Positions 16,576-24,906 of a stretch of DNA of 30,807 bases are shown here, piece by piece. The stretch's first letter is position 1; each line of letters opens with the position of its first letter. A program made the position numbers and the translations under genes. The stretch comes from JAZDKP01 sp043802925 (lineage in GTDB: Bacteria > Fibrobacterota > OXYB2-FULL-49-7 > JAEUSG01): NCBI GenBank assembly GCA_043802925.1, contig JAZDKP010000141.1, positions 1 to 30,807 of the forward strand, written 5' to 3'. The notes below the pieces were generated by a model that saw nothing but the letters and a program-made list of their open reading frames with translations, was not told the origin of the DNA and ran no database searches.

Positions 16576-17646
16576 ATGGAACCTCTCCTGCATGCGCTGT
16601 CCATCCACACCTTCATGGCCGTGGTCATCCTGGTGGCGCTGGCCTTTGACTTTCTGAACGGCTTCCATGACGCGGCCAACTCCATCGCCACCATCGTGGT
16701 CACGCGGACGCTGACCCCGCTGCAGGCCATCGTGCTCGCCGGGTTCGCCAATTTCGTGGGCTACTTCACCTTCAGCCACGCCATCGCCAAAATGGTCGGC
16801 AAAGGCATTGTGCACATCGATATGCTGCCAAACGTCGAATCCAAAATGGCTCTGCTGCTGGCCGCGCTCCTCGGCGCGGTCCTCTGGAACATCGTGACCT
16901 GGTGGCTCGGTCTGCCCACAAGCAGCAGCCACGCGCTTATCGGAGGCCTCGTGGGCGCAGGCCTTGCGGCCGCGGGTCCCTCCATGGTCATTCTCGGAAA
17001 TGTGAGCTGGCATGCGGGAAAACTCGCGGTCACGGGCATCTGGCCCATTTTCCTCTTTATCGTTGTTGCGCCGTTGCTCGGAATGCTGGGCTCTTCAATA
17101 TTCACCATTATTATCCTGAACCTGTTCCGGAAAATCACACCCGCACGCGCGGCCTCGGTCTTTAAAAAGCTGCAGCTCGTTTCCGCCACCTGGTACAGCA
17201 TCGGCCACGGCACCAATGACGCGCAGAAAACCATGGGCATCATCACCCTCGCCCTCTTTTCAGGCGGGCTGACCGCGACCATGGACATTCCCGGCTGGGT
17301 CGCGCTCTCATGCTATTCAGCCATCGGCCTCGGCACGGCGTTTGGTGGCTGGCGCATAGTCAAGACCATGGGCACACGCATCACCAAAATCCGGGCTGTC
17401 GAGGGCTTTTGCGCCGAATCCGCAGCGGCCATGGTGCTCATGGGGACCGCGCACTTTGGCATCCCGGTCTCCACCACGCATGTGATTGCAGGGGCCATCA
17501 TGGGTGTGGGCGCCGTGGAACAGGCAGGCAAAGTGCGCTGGGTCACGGCGCGGAAAATTGTCTGGGCCTGGATCATCACCCTCCCGGCCACCGCGGCCTG
17601 CGCGGCTTTATGCTACTTTGTCATTCGCGCACTGCACGCCGTATAG
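16576..17646 (+). CDS. pit: Inorganic phosphate transporter (Pit family), copy 2
   Basis: The 356-aa PiT-family inner-membrane protein carries DFLNGFHDAANSIATIVVTRTLTPLQAI, LGLPTSSSHALIGGLVGAG, GHGTNDAQKTMGIITLAL and GIPVSTTHVIAGAIMGVGAVEQ. It is slightly longer than copy 1 because of extra residues in the central loop (GPSMVILGNVSWHAGKLAV). It is preceded by its DUF47 partner and followed by phoB 34 nt later without an obvious terminator. Transcription from the Pho box at 15836 therefore probably continues into phoBR. Pit genes are often constitutive or repressed by PhoB in better-known bacteria, so the apparent PhoB activation is notable (inference). Confidence 0.93.
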   Translation: MEPLLHALSIHTFMAVVILVALAFDFLNGFHDAANSIATIVVTRTLTPLQAIVLAGFANFVGYFTFSHAIAKMVGKGIVHIDMLPNVESKMALLLAALLGAVLWNIVTWWLGLPTSSSHALIGGLVGAGLAAAGPSMVILGNVSWHAGKLAVTGIWPIFLFIVVAPLLGMLGSSIFTIIILNLFRKITPARAASVFKKLQLVSATWYSIGHGTNDAQKTMGIITLALFSGGLTATMDIPGWVALSCYSAIGLGTAFGGWRIVKTMGTRITKIRAVEGFCAESAAAMVLMGTAHFGIPVSTTHVIAGAIMGVGAVEQAGKVRWVTARKIVWAWIITLPATAACAALCYFVIRALHAV

Positions 17647-17680
17647 CGCAACCCGCTGCCGGATTATTTATTTTAGGCCT

Positions 17681-18382
17681 ATGCTGAAAGAACCCCGCAT
17701 CCTGGTCGTGGACGATGAAAAGGACATACGGGAACTCGTGGTGTTCCACATTGAACGTGCGGGTTACACGGCGCTGCAGGCCGGCGACGGTGAGGCCGCG
17801 CTCTCCACGCTATGGGATGAGGCCGTGGATTTGGTTATCCTCGACCTCATGCTGCCCGGCCAAAACGGCCTCGAGGTGTTGAAGACACTGCGCGCCGACC
17901 CCCGCACCGCGCGTCTCCCCGTCATATTGCTGACCGCCAAAACAACCGAAGTCGACCGCATCGTTGGGTTCGAAATGGGCACGGACGATTATGTGACCAA
18001 GCCCTTTTCCGTAAAGGAGCTCATCGCGCGCGTCAAGGCTCTTCTCCGGCGCTCCCGCGGCCCGGAAGCGGGTGAAAGTTACCGCTCCAACGGTTTCACC
18101 ATCAATTTTGTCAGCCATCTCATCACGCTGGATGGCGCGCCTGTGGAATTTTCCCCGCGCGAATTCGCCCTGTTCGAGCTGCTCTACCGCAACCTGGGTG
18201 CGGTCGTGGGCCGCGGGCAGATCCTCGAACAGGTGTGGGGGCTTGACGCGGAGGTGGACGAACGCGTAGTGGACGTTAACATCACGCGCCTGCGCGAAAA
18301 AATGGGCGCGGCCAAAGCAAAGCTCAAGACCGTCAAAGGTTACGGCTACCGCCTGGATCCTGGTGGCGACGGGGAAAGGTAA
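17681..18382 (+). CDS. phoB: PhoB-type response regulator
   Basis: The 233-aa OmpR/PhoB-family regulator has an N-terminal receiver domain with acidic pocket VDDE (11-13), phospho-acceptor Asp55 in VILDLMLPG, and the conserved Thr (LLTAKT) and Lys (TKPF). A C-terminal winged helix follows (FSPREFALFELLYRN, DVNITRLREKMG, KTVKGYGYRL). It is followed 5 nt later by a PhoR-like kinase and sits between phosphate transport operons, so I name it PhoB. It should bind the Pho boxes at 15836 and 20223. The start at 17681 gives the usual PhoB length; longer frames would overlap the pit gene. A good ribosome binding site is not seen. Confidence 0.88.
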   Translation: MLKEPRILVVDDEKDIRELVVFHIERAGYTALQAGDGEAALSTLWDEAVDLVILDLMLPGQNGLEVLKTLRADPRTARLPVILLTAKTTEVDRIVGFEMGTDDYVTKPFSVKELIARVKALLRRSRGPEAGESYRSNGFTINFVSHLITLDGAPVEFSPREFALFELLYRNLGAVVGRGQILEQVWGLDAEVDERVVDVNITRLREKMGAAKAKLKTVKGYGYRLDPGGDGER

Positions 18383-18387
18383 GCCGC

Positions 18388-20169
18388 ATGTCCCGCCCGC
18401 TCCGTCTCAAACTTATCATTCCCCTGCTCACGCTCATGCTCGCGCTTGCCGTAATCGTGAACCTCCTGGTGGTGCGGGGCTTCAAGCGCTTTTATTTTGA
18501 CAGCCTGGTCGAAACGGGTCACAAACAGCTCTCTCTCATCGCCGCCTCCCTCCCTGATTCTCTGCTGGACGCTCCCGTGGGACCGGCCTTGCGTGATTAC
18601 TGTCGCTTTGTGGACCACCACCTCGGCCAGCGCATCACTTTCATCGACACTGCGGGCGTGGTCCTCGGCGATTCACGCGTTCCGTATGACTCGCTGCGAT
18701 TGCTCGAAAACCATTCCAACCGGCCCGAAATCCGCGGCCTTGCCGCGGCCTTGTTTGCGCACGAAATCCGGTACAGCACCACGCTCAACCTGCGCATGCT
18801 TTATCTTGCCGTGCCCGTGCGCCGGGGCGAAACATTGAAGGGCTTTTTACGTTCCGCATTTCCCCTTAAGGAAGCGGAAGAATACCTTCACCGCCGCGAA
18901 ATGGCCTTCCTGCTCCTGACCTTCCTCGCTTTCTTCATCGGCGCCCTTTTCATCTATCGTTTCTCGGGACGCATACAGAAAGTGGTGGCCGAAATCGGCG
19001 AAAGCGCCCGTCTCGTGGAAAACGGGCCGCTCAGGGAAAAGCAACATTTCGGCTTTTCGCGCGAGACCGACCTTCTGTACGATTCGCTGGAGGAGACCTC
19101 GGTCCGTTTGCAGGCGCTCATTGCGGACCTGACCGCCCAGAAGGAGGAGGCCGCTGCGCTTTTGCGTTCCGTGTCCGAGGCCGTCCTGGCCGTTGACGCG
19201 AAGTTTTCAGTCCGTTTCGCCAACGACAATGCCTGCCGCCTTTTTGATTCGCCCTACACCTCCTATGCGCTCCCCCTGCTTCCCCTCACCGGTTTTGCGC
19301 ATGACCCGGTCTTTGAAGACATCGCACGCGAATGCCTCTCTGCCCACCGCCGCGTAGAACGGTTGATATCGTACCGCAATCCATCGCGCGCCTACGAACT
19401 CCGCGTGGTCTGCACCCCCATCGTGCGGCCCCGCGCGCCCGAGGAAAACATCGCGCTCATGACGCTCGTGGACCTGACCGAGGAAAAACGGCTCGCCACA
19501 GCCAAAGCGGAATTCGTGGAGGCCGCGTCGCACGAACTGCGCACGCCGCTCACGGTCTTGAAGGGTTACGTCGAGACGCTGGAGGACGTGCCGGACGAAG
19601 CCATACGCCGCCAGAGCCTGGACCGCATTAAAAGCAGCGTCCAGCGCCTCGAAAACCTCACCACGGATATGCTCCACCTGTCCTACCTCGAAAGCGGCAA
19701 GGCCGTGCTGAAATATGAGACCGTGGACTGCGGCCGCATCGCGCAGGAAATACTGGGCGACCTTACGCCGTTGATTGAAGAAAAAAAGATTATCGTTACG
19801 GTGGATTGCAGCCCCGCATTCTACAGCGTCCAAGAACTCGTTTACATCGCGCTTTACAACCTTCTGACCAATGCGGTCAAATACAACCGGACCGGAGGAC
19901 ACATTGCAATCCGTTCGACCACGGGCCCAGCGGGCGCTGAAATAACCGTGCTTGATTCAGGCCCAGGCATCCCGGTCGAGTATCGCGAAAAGGTCTTTGA
20001 ACGCTTTTTCCGCATTGATAAAGACCGCGGCCGCGCCACGGGCGGCACGGGTCTCGGGCTTGCCATTGTCAAGCATATTGCGGCCACGCTCAAAGGAAGC
20101 GTCCGCATCACGGACGGGCTTGAGGGCGGCGTGGGGTTTGTGATGACGCTGCCGGCTGTCTCAATCTAG
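18388..20169 (+). CDS. phoR: PhoR-type sensor histidine kinase
   Basis: This is a 593-aa membrane kinase. A first membrane helix lies near residues 7-29, then an extracytoplasmic domain of about 140 aa, and a second helix at 172-191 (MAFLLLTFLAFFIGALFIY). HAMP and PAS-like regions follow (TAQKEEAAALLRSVSEAVLAVD). HisKA has the phosphorylated His382 in EAASHELRTPL. The ATP-binding lid shows N (NLLTNAVKYN), G1 (DSGPGIP), F (FERFFRID) and G2 (GGTGLGLAIVKHI) boxes. A ribosome binding site (GGGGAAAGG) precedes the ATG, 5 nt after phoB. The extracytoplasmic domain resembles Bacillus-type PhoR rather than E. coli PhoR, which lacks one, so it may sense an envelope signal rather than only Pst/PhoU. 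Confidence 0.88.
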   Translation: MSRPLRLKLIIPLLTLMLALAVIVNLLVVRGFKRFYFDSLVETGHKQLSLIAASLPDSLLDAPVGPALRDYCRFVDHHLGQRITFIDTAGVVLGDSRVPYDSLRLLENHSNRPEIRGLAAALFAHEIRYSTTLNLRMLYLAVPVRRGETLKGFLRSAFPLKEAEEYLHRREMAFLLLTFLAFFIGALFIYRFSGRIQKVVAEIGESARLVENGPLREKQHFGFSRETDLLYDSLEETSVRLQALIADLTAQKEEAAALLRSVSEAVLAVDAKFSVRFANDNACRLFDSPYTSYALPLLPLTGFAHDPVFEDIARECLSAHRRVERLISYRNPSRAYELRVVCTPIVRPRAPEENIALMTLVDLTEEKRLATAKAEFVEAASHELRTPLTVLKGYVETLEDVPDEAIRRQSLDRIKSSVQRLENLTTDMLHLSYLESGKAVLKYETVDCGRIAQEILGDLTPLIEEKKIIVTVDCSPAFYSVQELVYIALYNLLTNAVKYNRTGGHIAIRSTTGPAGAEITVLDSGPGIPVEYREKVFERFFRIDKDRGRATGGTGLGLAIVKHIAATLKGSVRITDGLEGGVGFVMTLPAVSI

Positions 20170-20222
20170 TTTTTCCTTCGCACTCTTTTTTTCCGCTTCC
20201 CTTTTATTCCAACGAAACTCCG

Positions 20223-20256
20223 TTGACATCCTCCTGTATCATGCGGACGCTATCTT
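20223..20256 (+). promoter_or_regulatory. PhoB-dependent promoter of the porin-pst-phoU operon
   Basis: TTGACAT (20223-20229) and CTGTATC (20234-20240), 11 bp apart start to start, form a Pho box that ends 10 bp before TATCTT (20251-20256). The spacing from TTGACA to the -10 is 22 bp, too long for an ordinary sigma-70 promoter, so PhoB activation is the simplest reading. The predicted start is near 20263, 20-24 nt before the small ORF. Confidence 0.7.
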
Positions 20257-20285
20257 ATTGGCGTACATTGAAAGGAGGCAGTATG

Positions 20286-20381
20286 ATGCTTCAGCATGTC
20301 AGGCGGTTCCTTGATGAAATACTGGAACTGCTGTCCTGCTCTCTGGCACCCTTGAATCCGCGGTTCTATGCCGGACGGTGA
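20286..20381 (+). CDS. Small ORF at the head of the Pho-controlled porin-pst transcript
   Basis: This encodes 31 aa from the ATG at 20286 (32 aa from 20283), with AAAGGAGG 7 nt before the second ATG, the strongest ribosome binding site in the region. The peptide has an amphipathic helix-like start (LQHVRRFLDEILELLSCSL) and ends APLNPRFYAGR. I recognise no family. It is the first reading frame after the Pho-box promoter, followed by a small hairpin (20393-20410). It could be a phosphate-starvation small protein or a leader peptide. Coding is plausible but unproven. Confidence 0.5.
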   Translation: MLQHVRRFLDEILELLSCSLAPLNPRFYAGR

Positions 20382-20392
20382 TGCCGGAAAAG

Positions 20393-20410
20393 AAAGGCCG
20401 CAGGGCCTTT
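20393..20410 (+). terminator. Short hairpin after the small ORF
   Basis: AAAGGCC (20393-20399) and GGCCTTT (20404-20410) form a 7-bp stem with a 4-nt loop, followed by GTCATTTG. It has few U residues, so it may be a weak terminator or an mRNA-processing or attenuation hairpin between the small ORF and the porin. Confidence 0.4.
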
Positions 20411-20479
20411 GTCATTTGAATGATTGACGTCTGAAACATAAATGCAATACGTAGAACTTATTATTAAAGGAGGCAACAA

Positions 20480-20500
20480 ATGGTTGAAATCACAGTTTGA
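20480..20500 (+). CDS. Six-codon upstream ORF before porin (possible leader peptide)
   Basis: A perfect AAAGGAGG (20466-20473) lies 6 nt before an ATG that opens only MVEITV and a stop. The porin start is 70 nt further on with its own AAGGAAA. A strong ribosome site spent on six codons suggests a translational control element, or a cryptic remnant. Translation is unproven. Confidence 0.3.
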   Translation: MVEITV

Positions 20501-20570
20501 AAAACGACAGACAATTCGACTTGAAATCCTCAACAAGGTTGAAAAGAAACTGAAACAAGGAAATCAAACT

Positions 20571-22007
20571 ATGAAGAAAACAATCATCCTCGCCCTGATG
20601 CTGACCGCCGGAACAGGCATCTTTGCACAGGAAAGCCCGGGCATGGTCGCCCAGGATACATTGAAAGAAAGAGTGACAAACATCGAAGGAAAGGTCACCG
20701 GTATCGACGAGGCCTTCCTGGAAGCCAAGGCCACACTCGAAAAGCTGGCTAAAATCAAGGTCAGCGGCTACATTCAGGCCCAGTACCGCATGGCAATGGA
20801 CACGGCGGGCAGCATGGATACCTCCGGCAAATACTACAATGGCCACACCCTCGGCTCCTACTCCGGAGGCACCTTTGCCGACGGCGTCCAGAGCCAGTTC
20901 CACGTGCGCCGCGGCCGCATGAAACTCACCTACGAGCAGCCCTTGACCTTCGCGGTTCTCCAGTTTGACGTCACCCAGAGCGGCGTGGGCATGAAAGACG
21001 CCTACCTGGCCATGAAGGAACCTTTTTTCAAAACAGCCGCATTAAAACTGGGCGTCTTTGACCGCCCCTTCGGCTTTGAAATCGGCTATTCGTCCAGCTC
21101 ACGCGAAACCCCGGAACGTTCGCGCCTCTTCCAGATACTCTTCCCCGGCGAACGCGACCTCGGCGCGCAGCTCGAAGTCCAGTTCCCGGAAAAACAGGGC
21201 ATGCTCAGCTGGCTCAACCTCAAGGGCGGCCTTTTCAACGGAACCGGGATTGCCGTGGAAAACGACGACAACAAGGACTTCATCGGCCGGCTCGGCTTTT
21301 CCATTCCACTGACGGGCATTAACCTGGCCATCGATGGCGGCTTTTCGACCTACATGGGAAAGGTCCGCTGCACCGACACCACGCAATCCCGCATCGACAC
21401 CAGCACCAGGTCCGTGGAAACCCGCGGTTTTACGTATGAAATGGACAACAAACAGTTCAAGAAGTCCGATTCCGCCATCACTCAGCTGAACAAGGATTTT
21501 GAACGCAAATACATGGGCGCGGACCTCCAGGTCTACTACGACCTGCCGGTCATCGGCGGCCTTTCCCTGCGCGGCGAATTCATCCAGGGCGTGCAACCCG
21601 GAACCTCCTCGAGCAGCGGTTTTTACAATCCCGGACGCAATAGCACGCAGCCGGTCTATGTGCGCAATTTTTCGGGTTATTATCTGATGGTTGTTCAGAA
21701 TGTCTTCCTCCGCAACCAGCTGGTTCTCAAGTACGACGTCTATGATCCCAACACTGACGTCGAAGGCAAGGATATCACCAACACGACAACGACCAAACTT
21801 TCGGTCGCGGATCTGAAATACACGACCATCGGCGTCGGTCTGGTTCACCATTGGGACGAGAACCTGAAATTTGTCCTCTATTACGACAAGGTCGAGAACG
21901 AGGCCGCGGCCTTTAACACCACGGACGCCAACGACAAAAAATACACCACCTTCAACGGCGACCTGAGCGACAACGTGCTGACGCTCCGCGCCCAGTACAA
22001 GTTTTAA
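20571..22007 (+). CDS. OprP/OprO-type phosphate-selective porin
   Basis: From the ATG at 20571 the 478-aa outer-membrane protein has a signal peptide (MKKTIILALMLTAGTGIFAQ) and a short coiled-coil-like stretch (DTLKERVTNIEGKVTGIDEAFLEAKATLEKL). A beta barrel of the Porin_O_P family follows (KVSGYIQAQYRMAM, FHVRRGRMKLTYEQ, LKLGVFDRPFGFEIGYSSSSRETPERS), ending in YKF with the usual terminal Phe. It should admit phosphate or polyphosphate across the outer membrane; the position in front of pstS supports this. AAGGAAA precedes the chosen start. The in-frame ATG at 20442 would add 43 residues before the signal peptide and is rejected. PstS follows 28 nt later. Confidence 0.85.
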   Translation: MKKTIILALMLTAGTGIFAQESPGMVAQDTLKERVTNIEGKVTGIDEAFLEAKATLEKLAKIKVSGYIQAQYRMAMDTAGSMDTSGKYYNGHTLGSYSGGTFADGVQSQFHVRRGRMKLTYEQPLTFAVLQFDVTQSGVGMKDAYLAMKEPFFKTAALKLGVFDRPFGFEIGYSSSSRETPERSRLFQILFPGERDLGAQLEVQFPEKQGMLSWLNLKGGLFNGTGIAVENDDNKDFIGRLGFSIPLTGINLAIDGGFSTYMGKVRCTDTTQSRIDTSTRSVETRGFTYEMDNKQFKKSDSAITQLNKDFERKYMGADLQVYYDLPVIGGLSLRGEFIQGVQPGTSSSSGFYNPGRNSTQPVYVRNFSGYYLMVVQNVFLRNQLVLKYDVYDPNTDVEGKDITNTTTTKLSVADLKYTTIGVGLVHHWDENLKFVLYYDKVENEAAAFNTTDANDKKYTTFNGDLSDNVLTLRAQYKF

Positions 22008-22035
22008 CTCTATTCTTAAAAAGGAGAATAATATC

Positions 22036-22869
22036 ATGAAAAAATCAGTGGTCGCATTAGGCGCAATGATCGCGCTGGCGGTGGCCGGACTGGTCTACGC
22101 CAAGGCGACCGTCATCACGGTCAAAGGTTCCGACACCATGGTCATCCTGGCCCAGCGCTGGGCCGAAAAATACATGGCCGCGCACCCGGACGCCACCATC
22201 CAGGTCACGGGCGGCGGTTCGGGCGTGGGCATTTCCGCGCTCATCAACGGAACCACCGACATCTGCAACGCCTCGCGTCCCATGAAAACCGCGGAACGCG
22301 AAAAGCTCAAGGTTCGTTTTGCAAGCCTCGGCGTCGAAATCAAGGCGGCCAGGGACGGTCTTTCGGTGTATGTGAACGAAGCGTGCCCCGTGACGGATCT
22401 TTCCCTGGCTCAGATTAAAGGTGTTTACACCGGCGAAATCACCAACTGGAAGAACCTGGGCGGCCCGGATGCCAAAATCATCATCTACGGCCGTGAAAAC
22501 AGTTCGGGTACTTATGTTTACTTCCGTGATTTCGTGCTCAAAGGCAAAGACTACACGCCGCTGATGCAAAGCATGCCCGGCACCGCCGCGGTCGTGAACG
22601 CCGTGGCCAAGGACAAGCTGGGCATCGGTTACGGCGGCGCGGCCTACGCCAAGGGCGTCCGGTTCGTGCACGTCAAAAAGGACGAGAACAGCCCGGCGTA
22701 CGAACCCACGGCCGAAAACATCAAGAACGGCAAGTATCCCATCACCCGTTACCTGTACTTGTACACCAAGAGCAAGCCCGCGGGTCCGATGAAGGACTAC
22801 ATTGACTGGATATTAAGCCCCGAAGGCCAGGCATTGGCGACCGAAGTCGGGTATTTCCCGGCAAAATAA
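22036..22869 (+). CDS. pstS: Phosphate-binding periplasmic protein PstS
   Basis: The 277-aa periplasmic binding protein has a signal peptide (MKKSVVALGAMIALAVAGLVYA). Phosphate-binding segments VKGSDTMVILAQRWAEKY, QVTGGGSGVGISALINGTTDICNASRPM and GRENSSGTYVYFRDFVL are those of short PstS/SphX-like proteins. It delivers phosphate to the PstCAB importer. AAAAAGGAG precedes the ATG. A 10-bp hairpin (22884-22908) after the stop may stabilise the pstS mRNA, giving more PstS than permease. Confidence 0.92.
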   Translation: MKKSVVALGAMIALAVAGLVYAKATVITVKGSDTMVILAQRWAEKYMAAHPDATIQVTGGGSGVGISALINGTTDICNASRPMKTAEREKLKVRFASLGVEIKAARDGLSVYVNEACPVTDLSLAQIKGVYTGEITNWKNLGGPDAKIIIYGRENSSGTYVYFRDFVLKGKDYTPLMQSMPGTAAVVNAVAKDKLGIGYGGAAYAKGVRFVHVKKDENSPAYEPTAENIKNGKYPITRYLYLYTKSKPAGPMKDYIDWILSPEGQALATEVGYFPAK

Positions 22870-22871
22870 AC

Positions 22872-22908
22872 CTCACCCCCTTTCCCCCTCTCCTGGAGGG
22901 AGAGGGGG
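22872..22908 (+). repeat. Dispersed palindrome copy in the pstS-pstC gap
   Basis: CTCACCCCC and TTTCCCCC (from 22872) repeat the left arm of the dispersed palindrome. CCCCCTCTCC (22884-22893) pairs with GGAGAGGGGG (22899-22908) around a 5-nt loop. The right arm lacks the terminal GGGGTGAG seen at window position 1 and at 29359. No T run follows, so it probably acts as an mRNA stabiliser between pstS and pstC. Confidence 0.6.
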
Positions 22909-22934
22909 CTTGATATAACGGAGCGATATTCGTC

Positions 22935-23981
22935 ATGACGGAAGAAAAAGCCATACACTTCACCGGAAAAAGGATTCGTCCTTTTGAATTCCTGGTGGAA
23001 CGGCTGCTGGCCGTTGTGGCGTTTACCTCGCTTCTTTTTATAGCATTAATCTTTCTTTTTGTTTTTCGCGAATCATCGCGCATCTTCTCCATTAAGGATG
23101 CGGCCCCAGCCGCTGTGACAGAAGAGGCGCCTGTTTACGAAACCTACGGCGACGACCCCGCGGAGACGGTTTCAGAACACCAGCCCATGACCCCGCTTGA
23201 GGAGGCCTCGGAAAGAAAGCTGACCCTCGGCGAACTCATCTTGGGAACAAACTGGCGCCCGGTCTCGCTGAATCCTCTTTACGGTCTTGTCCCTCTGCTT
23301 GTGGGCAGCCTTAAAGTCGCCCTGATAGCGCTGCTCATCGCCGGGCCCCTGGCCGTGCTGGCCGCGCTCTTCACCTCCATGTTCGCCCCGCCCTGGGCCA
23401 AAGAGCTGCTCAAGCCCGCCATCGAAATGCTGGCCGGCTTTCCTTCCGTGGTCATCGGCTTTTTCGCCCTGGCCATCCTCGCCTCGCTCTGCCAGTCCCT
23501 GATGGGATACGGCTTCCGCCTGAACGCTTTTGTGGGCGGACTCGCCCTTTCCCTGGCCATCATTCCCGTTATTTATACCATCTCCGACGACGCGCTCACG
23601 GCCGTGCCCCACAACCTGGTGGAAGCGAGCCTGGCTCTTGGCGCCAGCAAGTGGGAAACCGTGCTTTTTGTGGTTTTACCGGCCGCGCTTCCCGGTATAT
23701 TCGCGGCGCTGCTGCTGGGCGTGGGACGCGCCATCGGCGAAACCATGATAGTGCTCATGGCAACCGGAAATTCGGCCATCGTCTCCGCCTCTCCCTTCGA
23801 TTCCGTTCGCACCATGGCCGCAACCATCGGCGCCGAAATGGCTGAAGTGGTTTTTGGCGATACCCATTACAGCGTGCTCTTCCTTATCGGCGTGATTCTT
23901 TTCATTATTTCGTTTGTTTTGTGCTTTGTGGCCGAGGTCGTCATCCGCGACCGGCTGATGCGTAAGTTCAGGGGAGCCTAA
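22935..23981 (+). CDS. pstC: Phosphate ABC transporter permease PstC
   Basis: The 348-aa inner-membrane permease of the Pst importer has a first membrane helix at about residues 22-45, then an unusual acidic, Glu-rich segment of some 50 residues (AAPAAVTEEAPVYETYGDDP onward). The canonical BPD-type membrane domain follows, with IEMLAGFPSVVIGFFALAIL, EASLALGASKWETV (the EAA loop that contacts PstB) and VGRAIGETMIVLMATGN. AACGGAG precedes the start. It is followed by pstA after 3 nt. Confidence 0.9.
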   Translation: MTEEKAIHFTGKRIRPFEFLVERLLAVVAFTSLLFIALIFLFVFRESSRIFSIKDAAPAAVTEEAPVYETYGDDPAETVSEHQPMTPLEEASERKLTLGELILGTNWRPVSLNPLYGLVPLLVGSLKVALIALLIAGPLAVLAALFTSMFAPPWAKELLKPAIEMLAGFPSVVIGFFALAILASLCQSLMGYGFRLNAFVGGLALSLAIIPVIYTISDDALTAVPHNLVEASLALGASKWETVLFVVLPAALPGIFAALLLGVGRAIGETMIVLMATGNSAIVSASPFDSVRTMAATIGAEMAEVVFGDTHYSVLFLIGVILFIISFVLCFVAEVVIRDRLMRKFRGA

Positions 23982-23984
23982 AGA

Positions 23985-24893
23985 ATGATGACCCGGAAAA
24001 AAGCCATGAATGTGCTGGTGCCCGGTGTTACGGGCGGCGCCGTGGCCGTCATTATTCTGTCGCTCATTGCAATGCTGGTTATCATCGTGATGAACGGCGC
24101 CTCCTCCATCAGCTGGAACTTTTTGTCCGCCGCGCCCGAGCAAGGCATGACGCGCGGCGGTATTTTCCCCTGCATCATGGGAACTTTTTATCGCGTCATC
24201 ATCATGTCCCTGGTCGGGGTCCCCATCGGCACGCTCACCGCCGTTTTTCTGTGCGAATATGTGTCCGAACACTCCCCCATCCGCCGCGTTATCCGTTTTG
24301 CAGTCAACACGCTGGCCGGCATTCCTTCCATTGTTTTCGGACTTTTCGGCCTGGGGTTTTTTGTCCAGTTCGTGGGGCCCGGGTTCGACAAGCTCCTTTC
24401 TCCCGAGGGTGAAATCCGCTGGGCCCAGCCCAACATTCTCTGGGCCAGCCTGACCATGGCGGTCCTCACCCTTCCGGTGGTCATCGTTTCCGTGGAGGAA
24501 GCCATCCGCAACGTGCCCAACGAACTCCGCGAGGCCAGCCTTGCTCTGGGCGCAACGCGATGGGAAACCATCTGGCGCGTGGTGCTGCCCAACTCCATCA
24601 CCGGCATTTTAACCGGCGCAGTGCTGGCCGTCAGCCGCGGCGCGGGCGAAGTGGCCCCCATCCTGTTCACCGGAGCGGCTTATTTTCTTCCGGGCCTTCC
24701 GGGTTCGTTCACGGACCAGTTCATGGACCTGGGCTACCATATATACATAATGTCAACGCAGTCCTCGGACGTGGACGCAACCCGGGGCATCCAGTATGCC
24801 ACAACCTTCGTTCTGCTGGCCCTTACCTTCGCCTTCAACCTTGCCGCCGTGGGCCTCCGCTTCCGGATGCGGCGCAGGGTGGCGGCGCACTAA
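23985..24893 (+). CDS. pstA: Phosphate ABC transporter permease PstA
   Basis: The 302-aa inner-membrane partner of PstC has about six membrane helices. NTLAGIPSIVFGLFGLGFF and the EAA loop VPNELREASLALGATRWETI are typical, as is SRGAGEVAPILFTGAAYF. It starts 3 nt after pstC (AGGGGAG upstream) and ends 13 nt before pstB, so the genes are tightly co-translated. Confidence 0.92.
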   Translation: MMTRKKAMNVLVPGVTGGAVAVIILSLIAMLVIIVMNGASSISWNFLSAAPEQGMTRGGIFPCIMGTFYRVIIMSLVGVPIGTLTAVFLCEYVSEHSPIRRVIRFAVNTLAGIPSIVFGLFGLGFFVQFVGPGFDKLLSPEGEIRWAQPNILWASLTMAVLTLPVVIVSVEEAIRNVPNELREASLALGATRWETIWRVVLPNSITGILTGAVLAVSRGAGEVAPILFTGAAYFLPGLPGSFTDQFMDLGYHIYIMSTQSSDVDATRGIQYATTFVLLALTFAFNLAAVGLRFRMRRRVAAH

Positions 24894-24906
24894 ACGGATA
24901 AAACTT

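Noticed and set aside
20442..20570. In-frame N-terminal extension of the porin from ATG 20442
   Set aside because: It would put 43 polar residues in front of a typical signal peptide, and the start at 20571 has its own ribosome site.
21099..22037. Minus-strand open frame (312 aa) under the porin gene
   Set aside because: Antisense of the porin with no recognisable domain, and it ends at the pstS start region; third-base GC bias explains it.
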